From an uncultured Gammaproteobacteria bacterium (lineage in GTDB: Bacteria > Pseudomonadota > Gammaproteobacteria > Enterobacterales > Succinivibrionaceae), in the NCBI GenBank assembly GCA_900315395.1, contig OMZC01000009.1, positions 1 through 52,914 on the forward strand: a DNA stretch of 52,914 nt, in the 5' to 3' direction. Within the stretch, counting starts at the first letter, position 1. Each line of letters opens with the position of its first letter. This document shows, in pieces, positions 1-7,252 of this stretch. Below the pieces are notes generated by a model. The model was not told where the DNA came from and did no database searches. It saw only the letters and a program-made list of their open reading frames with translations. A program made the position numbers and the translations under genes.

Positions 1-54
1 AAGAAGGTTGGTCTTCACAAAGCTCGTAAACGTCCACAGTACTCAAAGCGTTAA
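1..54 (+). CDS. rpsI: 30S ribosomal protein S9, C-terminal end (partial)
   Basis: Only the last 17 codons are in the window; they read KKVGLHKARKRPQYSKR and then TAA. This is the conserved C-terminal tail of ribosomal protein S9 (E. coli ends KKVGLRKARRRPQFSKR). In the family this basic tail reaches the P site of the small subunit and contacts the tRNA anticodon stem-loop. The gene is truncated by the window edge, not broken. It is followed by a strong intrinsic terminator and then by sspB. In E. coli rpsI is followed by sspA and then sspB; sspA is missing here. Confidence 0.93.
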   Translation, partial: KKVGLHKARKRPQYSKR

Positions 55-85
55 TATCAAAACAATTTTCATTGTTTTGTCAAAA

Positions 86-113
86 GCCTCTGCCTCACCG
101 CAGAGGTTTTTTT
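86..113 (+). terminator. Intrinsic terminator of rpsI
   Basis: A 7-bp GC-rich stem (CCTCTGC/GCAGAGG) with a 6-nt loop is followed by at least seven T. It lies 32 nt after the rpsI stop and ends the ribosomal protein transcript before sspB, which therefore probably has its own promoter (TATAAT at 128-133, with no clear -35). Confidence 0.85.
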
Positions 114-154
114 ATGCATTTTTTATGTATAATATCCTTCAGAGGATATCTGTT

Positions 155-715
155 ATGGAAAGATTAAAAAGCTTAAAACCTTATCTGTTCACCGCCTATT
201 ATGATTGGCTAATCGACAATAAGATCACACCACATCTGTTAGTTGATGCCAAGATGCCTGGAGTTAGAGTTCCAGCTGAGTATGTAAAGGATGGACGTAT
301 TATCTTAAGTCTTTTACCTTCAGCCATCGCAGATTATGAATGCTTACCAAAAGGTATCTCTTTTAAAGCTCGTTTTAAGGGCAAGAGTGAAGATATCTAT
401 ATTCCTTTCCATGCTATGGAGCAGTTAATTGCTTTAGAGTCAGGATCCGCTCTACCTATCGGTAGTGCTTTAGAGCAGTTAGATTTAGCTCCAGACGATG
501 AAGTATATCCTGATGAAGCATCTGAATCTCCAATGTTCAAATTAGATGATGATGAAGATGAAACTGATGATGAGGAATTTTCATCAGATGATTTAGCTGA
601 AGATGAAAAAACACCAGCTGATATCAAGACATCAGAAGCTACTAAGATTGAAGCTACAGCTCCTGCAAAAGAAGAAAACAAACCAGCTTTCTCTTTTGTA
701 AAGGATGATGAATAA
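155..715 (+). CDS. sspB: ClpXP protease specificity-enhancing factor SspB
   Basis: This 186-residue protein is the SspB adaptor. It tethers ssrA-tagged polypeptides from stalled ribosomes to ClpX so that ClpXP degrades them faster, and in the family it works as a cytosolic homodimer. The N-terminal ~110 residues carry the SspB fold signature (LKPYLFTAYYDWLIDN, HLLVDA, the ALPIG region). A long acidic linker rich in Asp/Glu/Ser follows, and then the C-terminal KPAFSFVK segment, which resembles the ClpX-binding tail of E. coli SspB (RPALRVVK). I chose the ATG at 155 because AGAGG lies 9 nt upstream and homology starts there; a longer in-frame reading from base 8 would run through the rpsI terminator. 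The partner gene sspA is absent upstream. Confidence 0.93.
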   Translation: MERLKSLKPYLFTAYYDWLIDNKITPHLLVDAKMPGVRVPAEYVKDGRIILSLLPSAIADYECLPKGISFKARFKGKSEDIYIPFHAMEQLIALESGSALPIGSALEQLDLAPDDEVYPDEASESPMFKLDDDEDETDDEEFSSDDLAEDEKTPADIKTSEATKIEATAPAKEENKPAFSFVKDDE

Positions 716-744
716 GCACATCTCTAAATATCACTTCAAAGCGT

Positions 745-779
745 AAGTTGTCTATGAGTTTATCTAGGCAACTTTTTTA
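745..779 (+). terminator. Intrinsic terminator of sspB
   Basis: A 10-bp stem with one G-T pair (AAGTTGTCTA against TAGGCAACTT) and a 10-nt loop is followed by TTTTAT. It starts 29 nt after the sspB stop and lies between sspB and the convergent AAA ATPase gene. Confidence 0.75.
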
Positions 780-801
780 TTTAATGTTCTTCAATTTAAA
801 A

Positions 802-1998
802 TCATTCCAATTTAAAGTTCTCATTAAGTAAAATCTCAAGGATCCCATCTGTATCAGGAACCGTTCCAAACATATTATTTTTGGCATATGAGAATAGGGT
901 CCTGTCATTTTTATTAAAGGACATTTTTTCAGGCTGAAATGCCTCAACGAAATTCCCTTTTTTACTCAGAAATAAAAATGAATGAGTAGGAATATTAAGA
1001 GTTAAGAACTCATTGTTGTGTGTGGTATAAAACAACTGTGAGCTATTTTTTAATTTTGAGATCATCAAATTTATAAGATCTTTCTCAATTTCGCTATCAG
1101 TAGAAGACAATGAGTCGTCAAGGTAGTAAGTGCAACTGTCAGAGCCTTGTTTAAGTATATTGGCAATAAAAGTAACAAGATTCAAAGCCTCAGAGGTACC
1201 TTTGGATAATCTTGCATGATCCTCAGGAAAGACTTCTGCTCTTTTGTTAAGTCTTACTGTATCCCCATTCTCAAATTCTACTAAATATCCTTCAACAGTA
1301 CCTTTGGTTGAAGCTGTAATTGTCGTCACGTTATTAACCGACTGATCATATGTTTTTATGATCCTCTCTAGAAGATTTCTTGATGGGTGATACTCTTTAT
1401 TACAAAGATCTTCATGACAATCAAGGTTATTTCCTAGCCTAAAGTCCCAACTGTCTGAGGCGAATTCAATCTTAGAAAAGGCATCATAAGCATTCATAAT
1501 TGAATCTTTTACAGAAGAAATATAAGTGTATTTCTTTGATCTTATGTCCTGTGAAACAGCGTCTATTCTCTTTTTACAAGACAAGCAACTGTCATTTTGC
1601 AATATAGGAACAGCCTTATAGGTAAGAGCTTTTATAGGAAACACAGAATCAGAGCTGAAATCTAAATTCAGACTATGGAATTTTAAATCTGAAGTTGTTA
1701 CAAATTTAACCTCAATTGACGCATCCTTTTTATTGTCGCTTATGCCTGTTTTTAGGTAATCGCTTAATTCTTTTCTGACAATAAAATTCTCAATTCCAAA
1801 TAGAACTTTTCCAAGTGCGGTTTTACCTGACGAGTTTGTCCCCATGATTACACAGAATCTCTTGATATTGAATTTAGGTCTTTCTTCAAGAAATTCGTAA
1901 TCTATGGTGGATTCAATTACTTTTCTTGGATAAGAGAAGTCGACATAAAAGTCATCGAAGCAGTACAGATTATTAATCCTAATCTCGGTTAAAATCAT
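802..1998 (-). CDS. AAA family ATPase (ABC/SMC-like head) with two cysteine pairs
   Basis: This 398-residue protein is not a named family I can place, but it is clearly an AAA_15/AAA_21-type ATPase of the ABC/SMC/OLD fold. The Walker A motif GTNSSGKT is at residues 53-60, a signature-like SKGTSEALN at about 265-273, Walker B YYLDDSLSSTD at about 291-301, and an H-loop YTTHN at about 324-328. Between the halves lie C138-x2-C141 and C194-x4-C199, which could bind a metal. No nuclease domain (TOPRIM, HNH) is visible. Families of this kind often act in phage defence or DNA repair. The gene sits alone, convergent with sspB; the start is supported by AGGAA 8 nt upstream. Biological role not determined. 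Confidence 0.75.
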   Translation of the reverse strand: MILTEIRINNLYCFDDFYVDFSYPRKVIESTIDYEFLEERPKFNIKRFCVIMGTNSSGKTALGKVLFGIENFIVRKELSDYLKTGISDNKKDASIEVKFVTTSDLKFHSLNLDFSSDSVFPIKALTYKAVPILQNDSCLSCKKRIDAVSQDIRSKKYTYISSVKDSIMNAYDAFSKIEFASDSWDFRLGNNLDCHEDLCNKEYHPSRNLLERIIKTYDQSVNNVTTITASTKGTVEGYLVEFENGDTVRLNKRAEVFPEDHARLSKGTSEALNLVTFIANILKQGSDSCTYYLDDSLSSTDSEIEKDLINLMISKLKNSSQLFYTTHNNEFLTLNIPTHSFLFLSKKGNFVEAFQPEKMSFNKNDRTLFSYAKNNMFGTVPDTDGILEILLNENFKLE

Positions 1999-2083
1999 AT
2001 ATAAGTTCCTAAAAATGGAATTTAGATATTTTATTTTAACTTATAGTTTATGGAAAAGTAGCTTATCTTTTTTGAGAATATTA

Positions 2084-2110
2084 AAAAAGGCGGTTATAAA
2101 ACCGCCTTTT
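2084..2110 (-). terminator. Intrinsic terminator of lpoA (works in both directions)
   Basis: A near-perfect hairpin (AAAAGGCGGTT/AACCGCCTTTT with an ATAA loop) lies 21 nt beyond the lpoA stop. On the minus strand it ends in a run of T, as expected for an intrinsic terminator, and it insulates the downstream AAA ATPase gene. Confidence 0.85.
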
Positions 2111-2130
2111 CAGATGATTATTGATTTAGC

Positions 2131-3957
2131 TTATCTAATCTTGCCTAAGTCAACCCACATAGGAGTTGATTCAATTAGACCATTCTGACCTAAAGAGATA
2201 TCGCCTGATAATCCGTGTAGAACGTCTTCTTTGTTAGCTGCTAACTTCTCAATCTCAAGAGCAAAGTTTACGCTGTCGTAAGCTGCAGCAAATACTCTTT
2301 GAACCTGATTATTTGCCTTTGGTAAAGACTGCATGAATGAGTCTTTTAATGGGCTATCGGTTAGTAACCAAGGCATATCACCTAAGGTTGAGCCTTTTAG
2401 TGCTAACTCTTGAGATGAGTTATTAACACCAATGTAGCTCTTATCAGTTAAGTAAACATGAACTGTTGATGGAATAGCAGCTTTAATAGCTACAGCGTCA
2501 ACAACTGATGCGTTTACATAAGCACTGTCTGCCTCTGATAGAGGGCAATTTGACATTGAAGTCTTAATGGTTGTAGCATCAGAGTAATAGCAAACAGGTA
2601 CGTTAGCATTTACCTTTGAGAAGGTTGTCTTAAAGCTGTGTACAGAACGCTGTGAAGATGTATCACTGTTTTGTGCAATAACAACTGGTTTCTTGTAGCC
2701 ATCAGCATAGATCTTTGAAGCTGCAATAGCACCTTCGTAGTTAGGACCTAAATCGAAGTACCACTGATTAGCAGGCTTGCTGCCTTCAGGCTGGTTTAAG
2801 ACGATTGAAGGAACCTTAAGACCGGTTGCATTTAAAGCATTAACTTCAGGCTTTAAGATAGGACCGATAACTAACTTGGTACCATCATTCTGAACTTTAG
2901 CTACGATCTCAGAGATGTTGTTCTTGTTGGTATCGTAGAAAACAACTTTTGAGTTTGAATTTCTGTCTTTTAGAGCAGCTAAGATACCTAACTTAGCAGG
3001 TTCGCCTACGATTGGAGCAAAACGACCTGATAGAGGTAATAACACTGCAATTCTGTCACCGTCTGAGAACTTGAATAGAGCGTTAGCTGGAACATTAGCT
3101 GGAGCTACATTATCAGGTGTTGCGTCATCTGATGAATTAGCAGCTTCATTATCAACTACAGTGTTGTCAGCTGTTTCTGTTGCAGTATCCTGTGCCTGAG
3201 TAGGAGCAATAAGCTCACTTACAGGGTGGTTAGGATATTTCTTTGAGAAGTCAGCTAAAGCCTGCTGCTGTAACTCACTGCTCTGTGAACGAGTGATGAT
3301 AGCGTACTCAATGAAGCCTTTGTCGTAATCAGACTGAGCTGATTTCATAGCCTGAGCTAAATCTTTATCACTAAGAGCCTTTAATAAATCGTTGCTCTGA
3401 TTGATTACAGTTGCTCTGTCAGCTTTCTTTTCAACAATCTTTAATAAAGTTACTTTGTTCTTGAAAGCATTTAACTGATACTTAGGATCTTTGGTCTGTC
3501 TGTAAAGCTTTGCATTTACATTTGAGTTTAAGATTAAGTAGTAAGACAGTGACTGCTTTGGAAGAGCTTGGTAGTTAACCTGATTTAACAGTGCAGATGC
3601 TTCTTTGAACTGGTTCTGTTTTACTAAAAGCATAGCTTTAACTAAAGAAGCCTGATCTTTTTGAACATCAGTCTGAGCATTTGCATATAGATCATTGATG
3701 TTAGAAGCTGCTTTATCTAAATCTCCTGAAACGATCTGAGAACGAGTCAGCAGAACTTGAGCCTTAAAGCTAGTGTCGCTTGATGCATCATCAAATGCCT
3801 GCTGGTATTCCTCTGTAGTCAGATTTAATGGACCAAAAGCATTGGTTGATGAGATTTTCTGAGTAGCTTCACTTGAAGCACAAGCAGATAGAGTAATGGT
3901 TGCAGCTGCAAATAAACTGCATAAACATAGATTTAATGTTGATCTTTTAGCTTTCAC
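2131..3957 (-). CDS. lpoA: Penicillin-binding protein activator LpoA (outer-membrane lipoprotein)
   Basis: This 608-residue protein matches the LppC/LpoA family. These outer-membrane lipoproteins reach through the periplasm and stimulate PBP1A transpeptidase activity. The N terminus is a lipoprotein signal with lipobox LSAC (Cys26), and +2 is Ala, consistent with outer-membrane sorting. Residues ~35-250 are helical and TPR-like, an acidic Asp/Asn/Ala-rich linker follows (~255-290), and the C-terminal half is a periplasmic-binding-like domain starting at FKFSDGDRIAVLLPLSGRFA. The divergent neighbour of lpoA in E. coli is rsmI; here the same pair is kept but a HEPN gene has been inserted between them. 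A strong terminator follows. Confidence 0.93.
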   Translation of the reverse strand: MKAKRSTLNLCLCSLFAAATITLSACASSEATQKISSTNAFGPLNLTTEEYQQAFDDASSDTSFKAQVLLTRSQIVSGDLDKAASNINDLYANAQTDVQKDQASLVKAMLLVKQNQFKEASALLNQVNYQALPKQSLSYYLILNSNVNAKLYRQTKDPKYQLNAFKNKVTLLKIVEKKADRATVINQSNDLLKALSDKDLAQAMKSAQSDYDKGFIEYAIITRSQSSELQQQALADFSKKYPNHPVSELIAPTQAQDTATETADNTVVDNEAANSSDDATPDNVAPANVPANALFKFSDGDRIAVLLPLSGRFAPIVGEPAKLGILAALKDRNSNSKVVFYDTNKNNISEIVAKVQNDGTKLVIGPILKPEVNALNATGLKVPSIVLNQPEGSKPANQWYFDLGPNYEGAIAASKIYADGYKKPVVIAQNSDTSSQRSVHSFKTTFSKVNANVPVCYYSDATTIKTSMSNCPLSEADSAYVNASVVDAVAIKAAIPSTVHVYLTDKSYIGVNNSSQELALKGSTLGDMPWLLTDSPLKDSFMQSLPKANNQVQRVFAAAYDSVNFALEIEKLAANKEDVLHGLSGDISLGQNGLIESTPMWVDLGKIR

Positions 3958-4083
3958 GATAGTTTCCTGCTAAATCACAAATGAATTATTGGTTGGATAT
4001 TTTACCATAATGTGAGATAGGTAACGTGTATTGAAACAAAAATCGCTCATAGTAAGAAACTGAAAACTGTAAATTTTATTAGA

Positions 4084-4100
4084 TACCATTTTTAATGGTA
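4084..4100. repeat. Inverted repeat upstream of the HEPN gene
   Basis: TACCATT and AATGGTA form a perfect 7-bp inverted repeat around TTT, 30 nt before the start codon at 4131. It could be an operator or a leader hairpin. No regulator is known for it. Confidence 0.4.
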
Positions 4101-4130
4101 GCTTTTAATTGACAACTAAAAAGGTAAAAC

Positions 4131-4790
4131 ATGAGTATTGAGAGCACAGAAAAACTCTACAAAGAGTGTCGAGATAACTGTGATGAGTCATTTCGCATCA
4201 GAATTCACAGAGCAATCAGTTGGATTAAAAAGGCAAACGCTCTTCCTGATGAAGACATAGATTTGAAATTCATCTCTTTATGGATAGCCTTTAACTGTGC
4301 TTATGGCAAAGAGATCACAACTGATGGTTATTTAGGCGAGAAGGTTGGTTTTAGAGACTTTTTGACTGTAATTAGTGATCTTGATGAAGAAAAGTCTTTA
4401 GACAAGATCTTATGGAATCGTTTTTCTCAGAGCATCAAAGCTCTTTTGGAGAATAAGTACACCTTCCAGCCTTACTGGAACTTTTACAATGGTGATGGAA
4501 GGGCGGCTGATTGGGAGATGTCTTTTGAAAGTTACAACTCACAGGCATTAAAGTCTTTGATGACACAAAACACTGTGAAGGTATTAAATATTGTCTTTGA
4601 CAGACTCTATACCATCAGAAATCAGCTCTTCCACGGAGGAGCTACTTGTAACAGCAAAGCTAACCGTATGCAGTTACATGATGGTTGTGCCATTTTATCT
4701 GAGCTGATGCCTGCTGTCTTAGATATCATGCTAAAACATCATGACAGGGATTGGGGACGAGCTTTCTATCCTTATGTAAAGGAAGACTGA
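4131..4790 (+). CDS. HEPN-domain protein (Apea-like), putative RNase
   Basis: This 219-residue protein has features of the HEPN superfamily, all-alpha proteins that are often metal-independent RNases in toxin-antitoxin and phage-defence systems. The catalytic-type motif R-x4-H is seen as RNQLFH (Arg163 to His168), inside a helix-like segment and followed by GG. An upstream segment, FISLWIAFNCAYG (residues 48-59), resembles the first helix of Apea-like HEPN proteins. There is no signal peptide or membrane segment. The start has AAGGT at good spacing. It stands alone between lpoA and rsmI, which are direct neighbours in E. coli. No antitoxin-like ORF is adjacent, so a toxin role is only a possibility. 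Confidence 0.7.
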   Translation: MSIESTEKLYKECRDNCDESFRIRIHRAISWIKKANALPDEDIDLKFISLWIAFNCAYGKEITTDGYLGEKVGFRDFLTVISDLDEEKSLDKILWNRFSQSIKALLENKYTFQPYWNFYNGDGRAADWEMSFESYNSQALKSLMTQNTVKVLNIVFDRLYTIRNQLFHGGATCNSKANRMQLHDGCAILSELMPAVLDIMLKHHDRDWGRAFYPYVKED

Positions 4791-4808
4791 TAACAAGTCT
4801 TACTCAAT

Positions 4809-4853
4809 TACACTTGCAATAAATACACATGCAAGAAATACACATGAAAGCAA
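4809..4853. repeat. 15-nt tandem repeat, three copies
   Basis: Three adjacent 15-nt units (TACACTTGCAATAAA, TACACATGCAAGAAA, TACACATGAAAGCAA) lie in the spacer between the HEPN gene and rsmI. Units differ at 1-4 positions. A looser duplication (ATAGAACAAG... / ATAGAACAAA...) follows at about 4890-4919. Confidence 0.75.
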
Positions 4854-4953
4854 AGCTATCAAACTGTATAATGAGGCAATTGATTTTTTAATAGAACAAG
4901 ATTTTTAGATAGAACAAATTGAGTCTTTTACATACAAAGACAAAAGGTTAATC

Positions 4954-5796
4954 ATGTTAGACAGTGCTTTATATATCGTTCCTACTCCAATTGGTAATCT
5001 TGATGACATCACTTTACGTGCAATTGAAGTCTTAAAAAATGCAACTTTAATTGCAGCTGAAGATACCAGACATTCAAAAATCTTATTAGATAAGTTGGGT
5101 ATTTCCGGTAAAAAGATGATTAGCTGTCATGATCATAATGAGGAACAGAGAGCATCTATCATTATTGATGAAGTTAAAAATGGCGGTATTGTCGCTTTAA
5201 TTTCTGATGCTGGTTCTCCTTTAATCAATGATCCAGGCTATAGAGTAGTAACCTTATGCTCAAAAGCAGATGTAAGAGTAGTGCCACTGCCAGGTCCATG
5301 TGCCTTAATTACAGCTCTTGAAGCTAGTGCATTGCCTACAGACAAATTCATGTTCTTAGGATTTTTCCCTGTAAAAGAAAAGGAACTAACTGAAAAAGTA
5401 CAGTCACTTGAGAATGCTGATTACACAGCAGTATTCTATGAGACTCCTCGACGTATTGTAGATACCATGGAAATTGTAGGTAAGATTTTACCTGAGCATG
5501 ATGTAACTTTATGTAGAGAGATGACTAAGACTTTTGAATCTTTCTACAGATTAAAAGCAAAGGATGCAGCTACCTTTTTAAAGGAAGATTCTGATAGAAC
5601 CAAAGGTGAGTTTGTAGTAGCCATAGGTTCCTTAAAGCAGGAAAACTCATCAGTTCCAGCTCCTGTGGTAAAAGCAATTTCAGAGCTTATTAAGACCTCT
5701 CCTGTAAAACAGGTAGCTAATGTCTTATCAGAGTTAACTGGTATTAAAAAGAACGATCTATATAACCTAGCTTTAGAACTTAAGAACAAAGACTAA
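4954..5796 (+). CDS. rsmI: 16S rRNA (cytidine1402-2'-O)-methyltransferase RsmI
   Basis: This 280-residue protein belongs to the tetrapyrrole-methylase-like RsmI family. It 2'-O-methylates C1402 in the decoding centre of 16S rRNA using S-adenosylmethionine. The N terminus LYIVPTPIGNLDDITLRA and the motifs AAEDTRHS, SDAGSPLINDPG and PGPCALITALEAS (SAM pocket) are all present, and FYETPRR is seen near residue 165. The length is close to the E. coli protein (286). RsmH, which adds the base methyl to the same nucleotide, is encoded in the dcw cluster 1.5 kb downstream. SD AAAGG precedes the ATG. Confidence 0.96.
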   Translation: MLDSALYIVPTPIGNLDDITLRAIEVLKNATLIAAEDTRHSKILLDKLGISGKKMISCHDHNEEQRASIIIDEVKNGGIVALISDAGSPLINDPGYRVVTLCSKADVRVVPLPGPCALITALEASALPTDKFMFLGFFPVKEKELTEKVQSLENADYTAVFYETPRRIVDTMEIVGKILPEHDVTLCREMTKTFESFYRLKAKDAATFLKEDSDRTKGEFVVAIGSLKQENSSVPAPVVKAISELIKTSPVKQVANVLSELTGIKKNDLYNLALELKNKD

Positions 5797-5843
5797 GAAT
5801 AAGCCAAGTAGTAAAACAGCTTTAGAATAAAAGTAATTAACAG

Positions 5844-5873
5844 TTCGAAGAGTCAACCTTTTTCATGTATAAT
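5844..5873 (+). promoter_or_regulatory. Promoter of rnpB
   Basis: A perfect -10 TATAAT at 5868-5873 lies 5-6 nt before the predicted 5' end of RNase P RNA. The best -35 is TTCGAA at 5844-5849 (18-bp spacer), which is weak. The -10 fits a stable-RNA promoter. Confidence 0.65.
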
Positions 5874-5878
5874 GCACG

Positions 5879-6254
5879 TGAGTCGACCGGGCAATCGCTG
5901 CCGTGCACGCGTGTTTAAGATCTTTAAGCATACGGTCACTGGGGGAGGAAAGTCCGAGCTCCGAAGGACAAGGTGCCAGGTAACGCCTGGAGGGCGCAAG
6001 CCCATGACAAGTGCAACAGAAAGTAAACCGCCACTTTGTGGTAAGGGTGAAATGGCGAGGTAAGAGCTCACCGCTTTTCTAGCAATAGGAAAGGCATGGT
6101 AAACTCCACCTGGAGCAAGATCAAATAGGCTCTCTATGGTTTGGTCCGAACCGAGGGCGGGTTGATTGCTGGAACCAGCGAGCGATTGCTGGTCTAGAGG
6201 AATGGTTGCCACTGCTTAGCAGAACAGAACTCGGCTTACAGGTTGACTCATCTT
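5879..6254 (+). ncRNA. rnpB: RNase P RNA (M1 RNA), bacterial type A
   Basis: This is the catalytic RNA that removes 5' leaders from pre-tRNAs. The universally conserved blocks are visible: GAGGAAAGTCCGAGCTCC near 5945, GGTGCCAGGTAACGCCTGG near 5970, GTGCAACAGAAAG near 6010, AAGGGTGAAATGGCG near 6043, GTAAACTCCACC near 6098, GAGCGATTGCTGG near 6179, and ACAGAACTCGGCTTA near 6225. Helix P1 is formed by GAGTCGACC at the 5' end and GGTTGACTC at the 3' end (one G-T pair). The length of about 376 nt equals the E. coli RNA (377). Open frames on either strand here are incidental. Confidence 0.97.
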
Positions 6255-6380
6255 TAAGTAAATTCAAATGTTCTAATCCAATCATCAGATCAAAAGTCTT
6301 TTCTAAATTGTCAAAATCAGTCTCGGTTTAGCATTTTTTTACAGCGCCTTTTTTGCCTATTAATTGCTCATAACAAGCAC

Positions 6381-6397
6381 ATTAATGGTCCATTAAT
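6381..6397. promoter_or_regulatory. 17-nt perfect palindrome
   Basis: ATTAATGG and CCATTAAT are perfect 8-bp inverted arms around a central T. The size and symmetry suit a dimeric DNA-binding protein. Which protein binds is unknown. Confidence 0.45.
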
Positions 6398-6414
6398 ATC
6401 CTCTTTGCACTACA

Positions 6415-6436
6415 AATTGTGTATTTGATCACATCC
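6415..6436. promoter_or_regulatory. CRP-like binding site
   Basis: The core TGTGT-N6-TCACA at 6418-6433 differs from the CRP half-site pair TGTGA-N6-TCACA at one base, and the flanks are AT-rich as in good CRP sites. It lies about 310 bp before mraZ and 160 bp after rnpB, so the controlled promoter is unclear. Confidence 0.4.
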
Positions 6437-6655
6437 TTATAACAACGTAATTTTAAGCCACAATTTGCGCACGTTTGAGACTGGTTTTGTTTAATAAATT
6501 GCCTTTATTAATAAAGCGATAGATATGAAAAAACGGCAAAATTAATTTTTTCTCCCACTTTTATACACACTTTATAACACCTTGAAATAAAAGCAAATTT
6601 ATAAAAGTAAGCGAGATTACTTTCTTGAATTTCTGCTGTGATTTGGTAAACTAAA

Positions 6656-6680
6656 TGGGTAAAAGTGGTAAATTGTGGTG
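6656..6680 (+). promoter_or_regulatory. Putative MraZ operator: three TGG boxes at 10-bp spacing
   Basis: TGGGT, TGGTA and TGGTG start at 6656, 6666 and 6676, exactly one helical turn apart. MraZ rings in E. coli recognise TGGGN direct repeats with 5-nt spacers just upstream of mraZ. Here the boxes lie 64-88 nt before the mraZ start, and a further TTGGT occurs at 6643, slightly off register. Confidence 0.6.
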
Positions 6681-6743
6681 AAAGTAGTATTAATCTTTCC
6701 CCAAAAGACTTTAAAGGTAGTGTGATTTAGGCTTAATTTTATT

Positions 6744-7226
6744 ATGTTTGACGGTTTGCTTTTAAGTGGAACAAGTGAAGTTTCCCTTGATTCAAAAGGG
6801 CGACTGTCTGTGCCTGCACGTTACCGCGAGATATTTGCAGATGATGGAGATGGTCAGTGCGTAGTCACCCGCTCTTTGTTTGACAAATGTCTATGGTTAT
6901 ACCCTTCCAGTGAATGGGATAACGTAGTCTCAACTTTAGGCTCACTTCCTACTATGACTGATCCACTGTGTCGTACCATTCAGCGTATTGTTTTAGGCAG
7001 TGCAGTTTTTTGTCAGTTAGATGCCCAAGGTCGAGTTTTATTACCACCAGAGTTAAGACAGGTAAGTGAGATCAGCAAGAAAGCTTATCTTATCGGTTTT
7101 AACAACAAATTTGAGCTTTGGTCTGAAGAGAACTTTGCTCTTCAGCGTAAGGCTGATGACGATTTATTACAGCAGGCAGCAAAAGATCTTGCATCACATA
7201 GCGTGCTTGCTAATTTAAAACTATAA
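6744..7226 (+). CDS. mraZ: Transcriptional regulator MraZ
   Basis: This 160-residue protein is MraZ, a double-AbrB-fold DNA-binding protein that forms rings and represses the dcw promoter in E. coli. Two copies of the family motif are visible: SLDSKGRLSVPARYRE near residues 13-28 and QLDAQGRVLLPPELRQ near 94-109. It is the first gene of the division/cell-wall cluster, 26 nt before rsmH. Three TGG boxes in the spacer upstream are a likely autoregulatory target. The length is slightly above the E. coli protein (152). Confidence 0.95.
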   Translation: MFDGLLLSGTSEVSLDSKGRLSVPARYREIFADDGDGQCVVTRSLFDKCLWLYPSSEWDNVVSTLGSLPTMTDPLCRTIQRIVLGSAVFCQLDAQGRVLLPPELRQVSEISKKAYLIGFNNKFELWSEENFALQRKADDDLLQQAAKDLASHSVLANLKL

Positions 7227-7252
7227 ATATTTAGAATAATAAGAATTTAATC

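Larger units (their letters stand above)
6255..6743. other. 489-nt non-coding spacer between rnpB and mraZ
   Basis: No gene is seen. The spacer is very AT-rich and holds several regulatory-looking elements: a 17-nt palindrome (6381-6397), a CRP-like site (6415-6436), an 8-bp inverted repeat TTAATAAA/TTTATTAA with a 5-nt loop (6491-6511), and three 10-bp-spaced MraZ-type boxes (6656-6680). The promoter of the dcw cluster must lie here, but I could not choose one -10/-35 pair with confidence. Confidence 0.7.

Noticed and set aside
8..154. Upstream in-frame extension of sspB from base 8
   Set aside because: It would read through the rpsI stop region and terminator in another frame; SD and homology fix the start at 155.
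4109..4114. TTGACA as a -35 for the HEPN gene
   Set aside because: The start codon at 4131 leaves no room for a -10 and leader.
5853..6212. Open frames on both strands across rnpB
   Set aside because: They lie entirely inside the RNase P RNA gene; no protein family resemblance and no SD.
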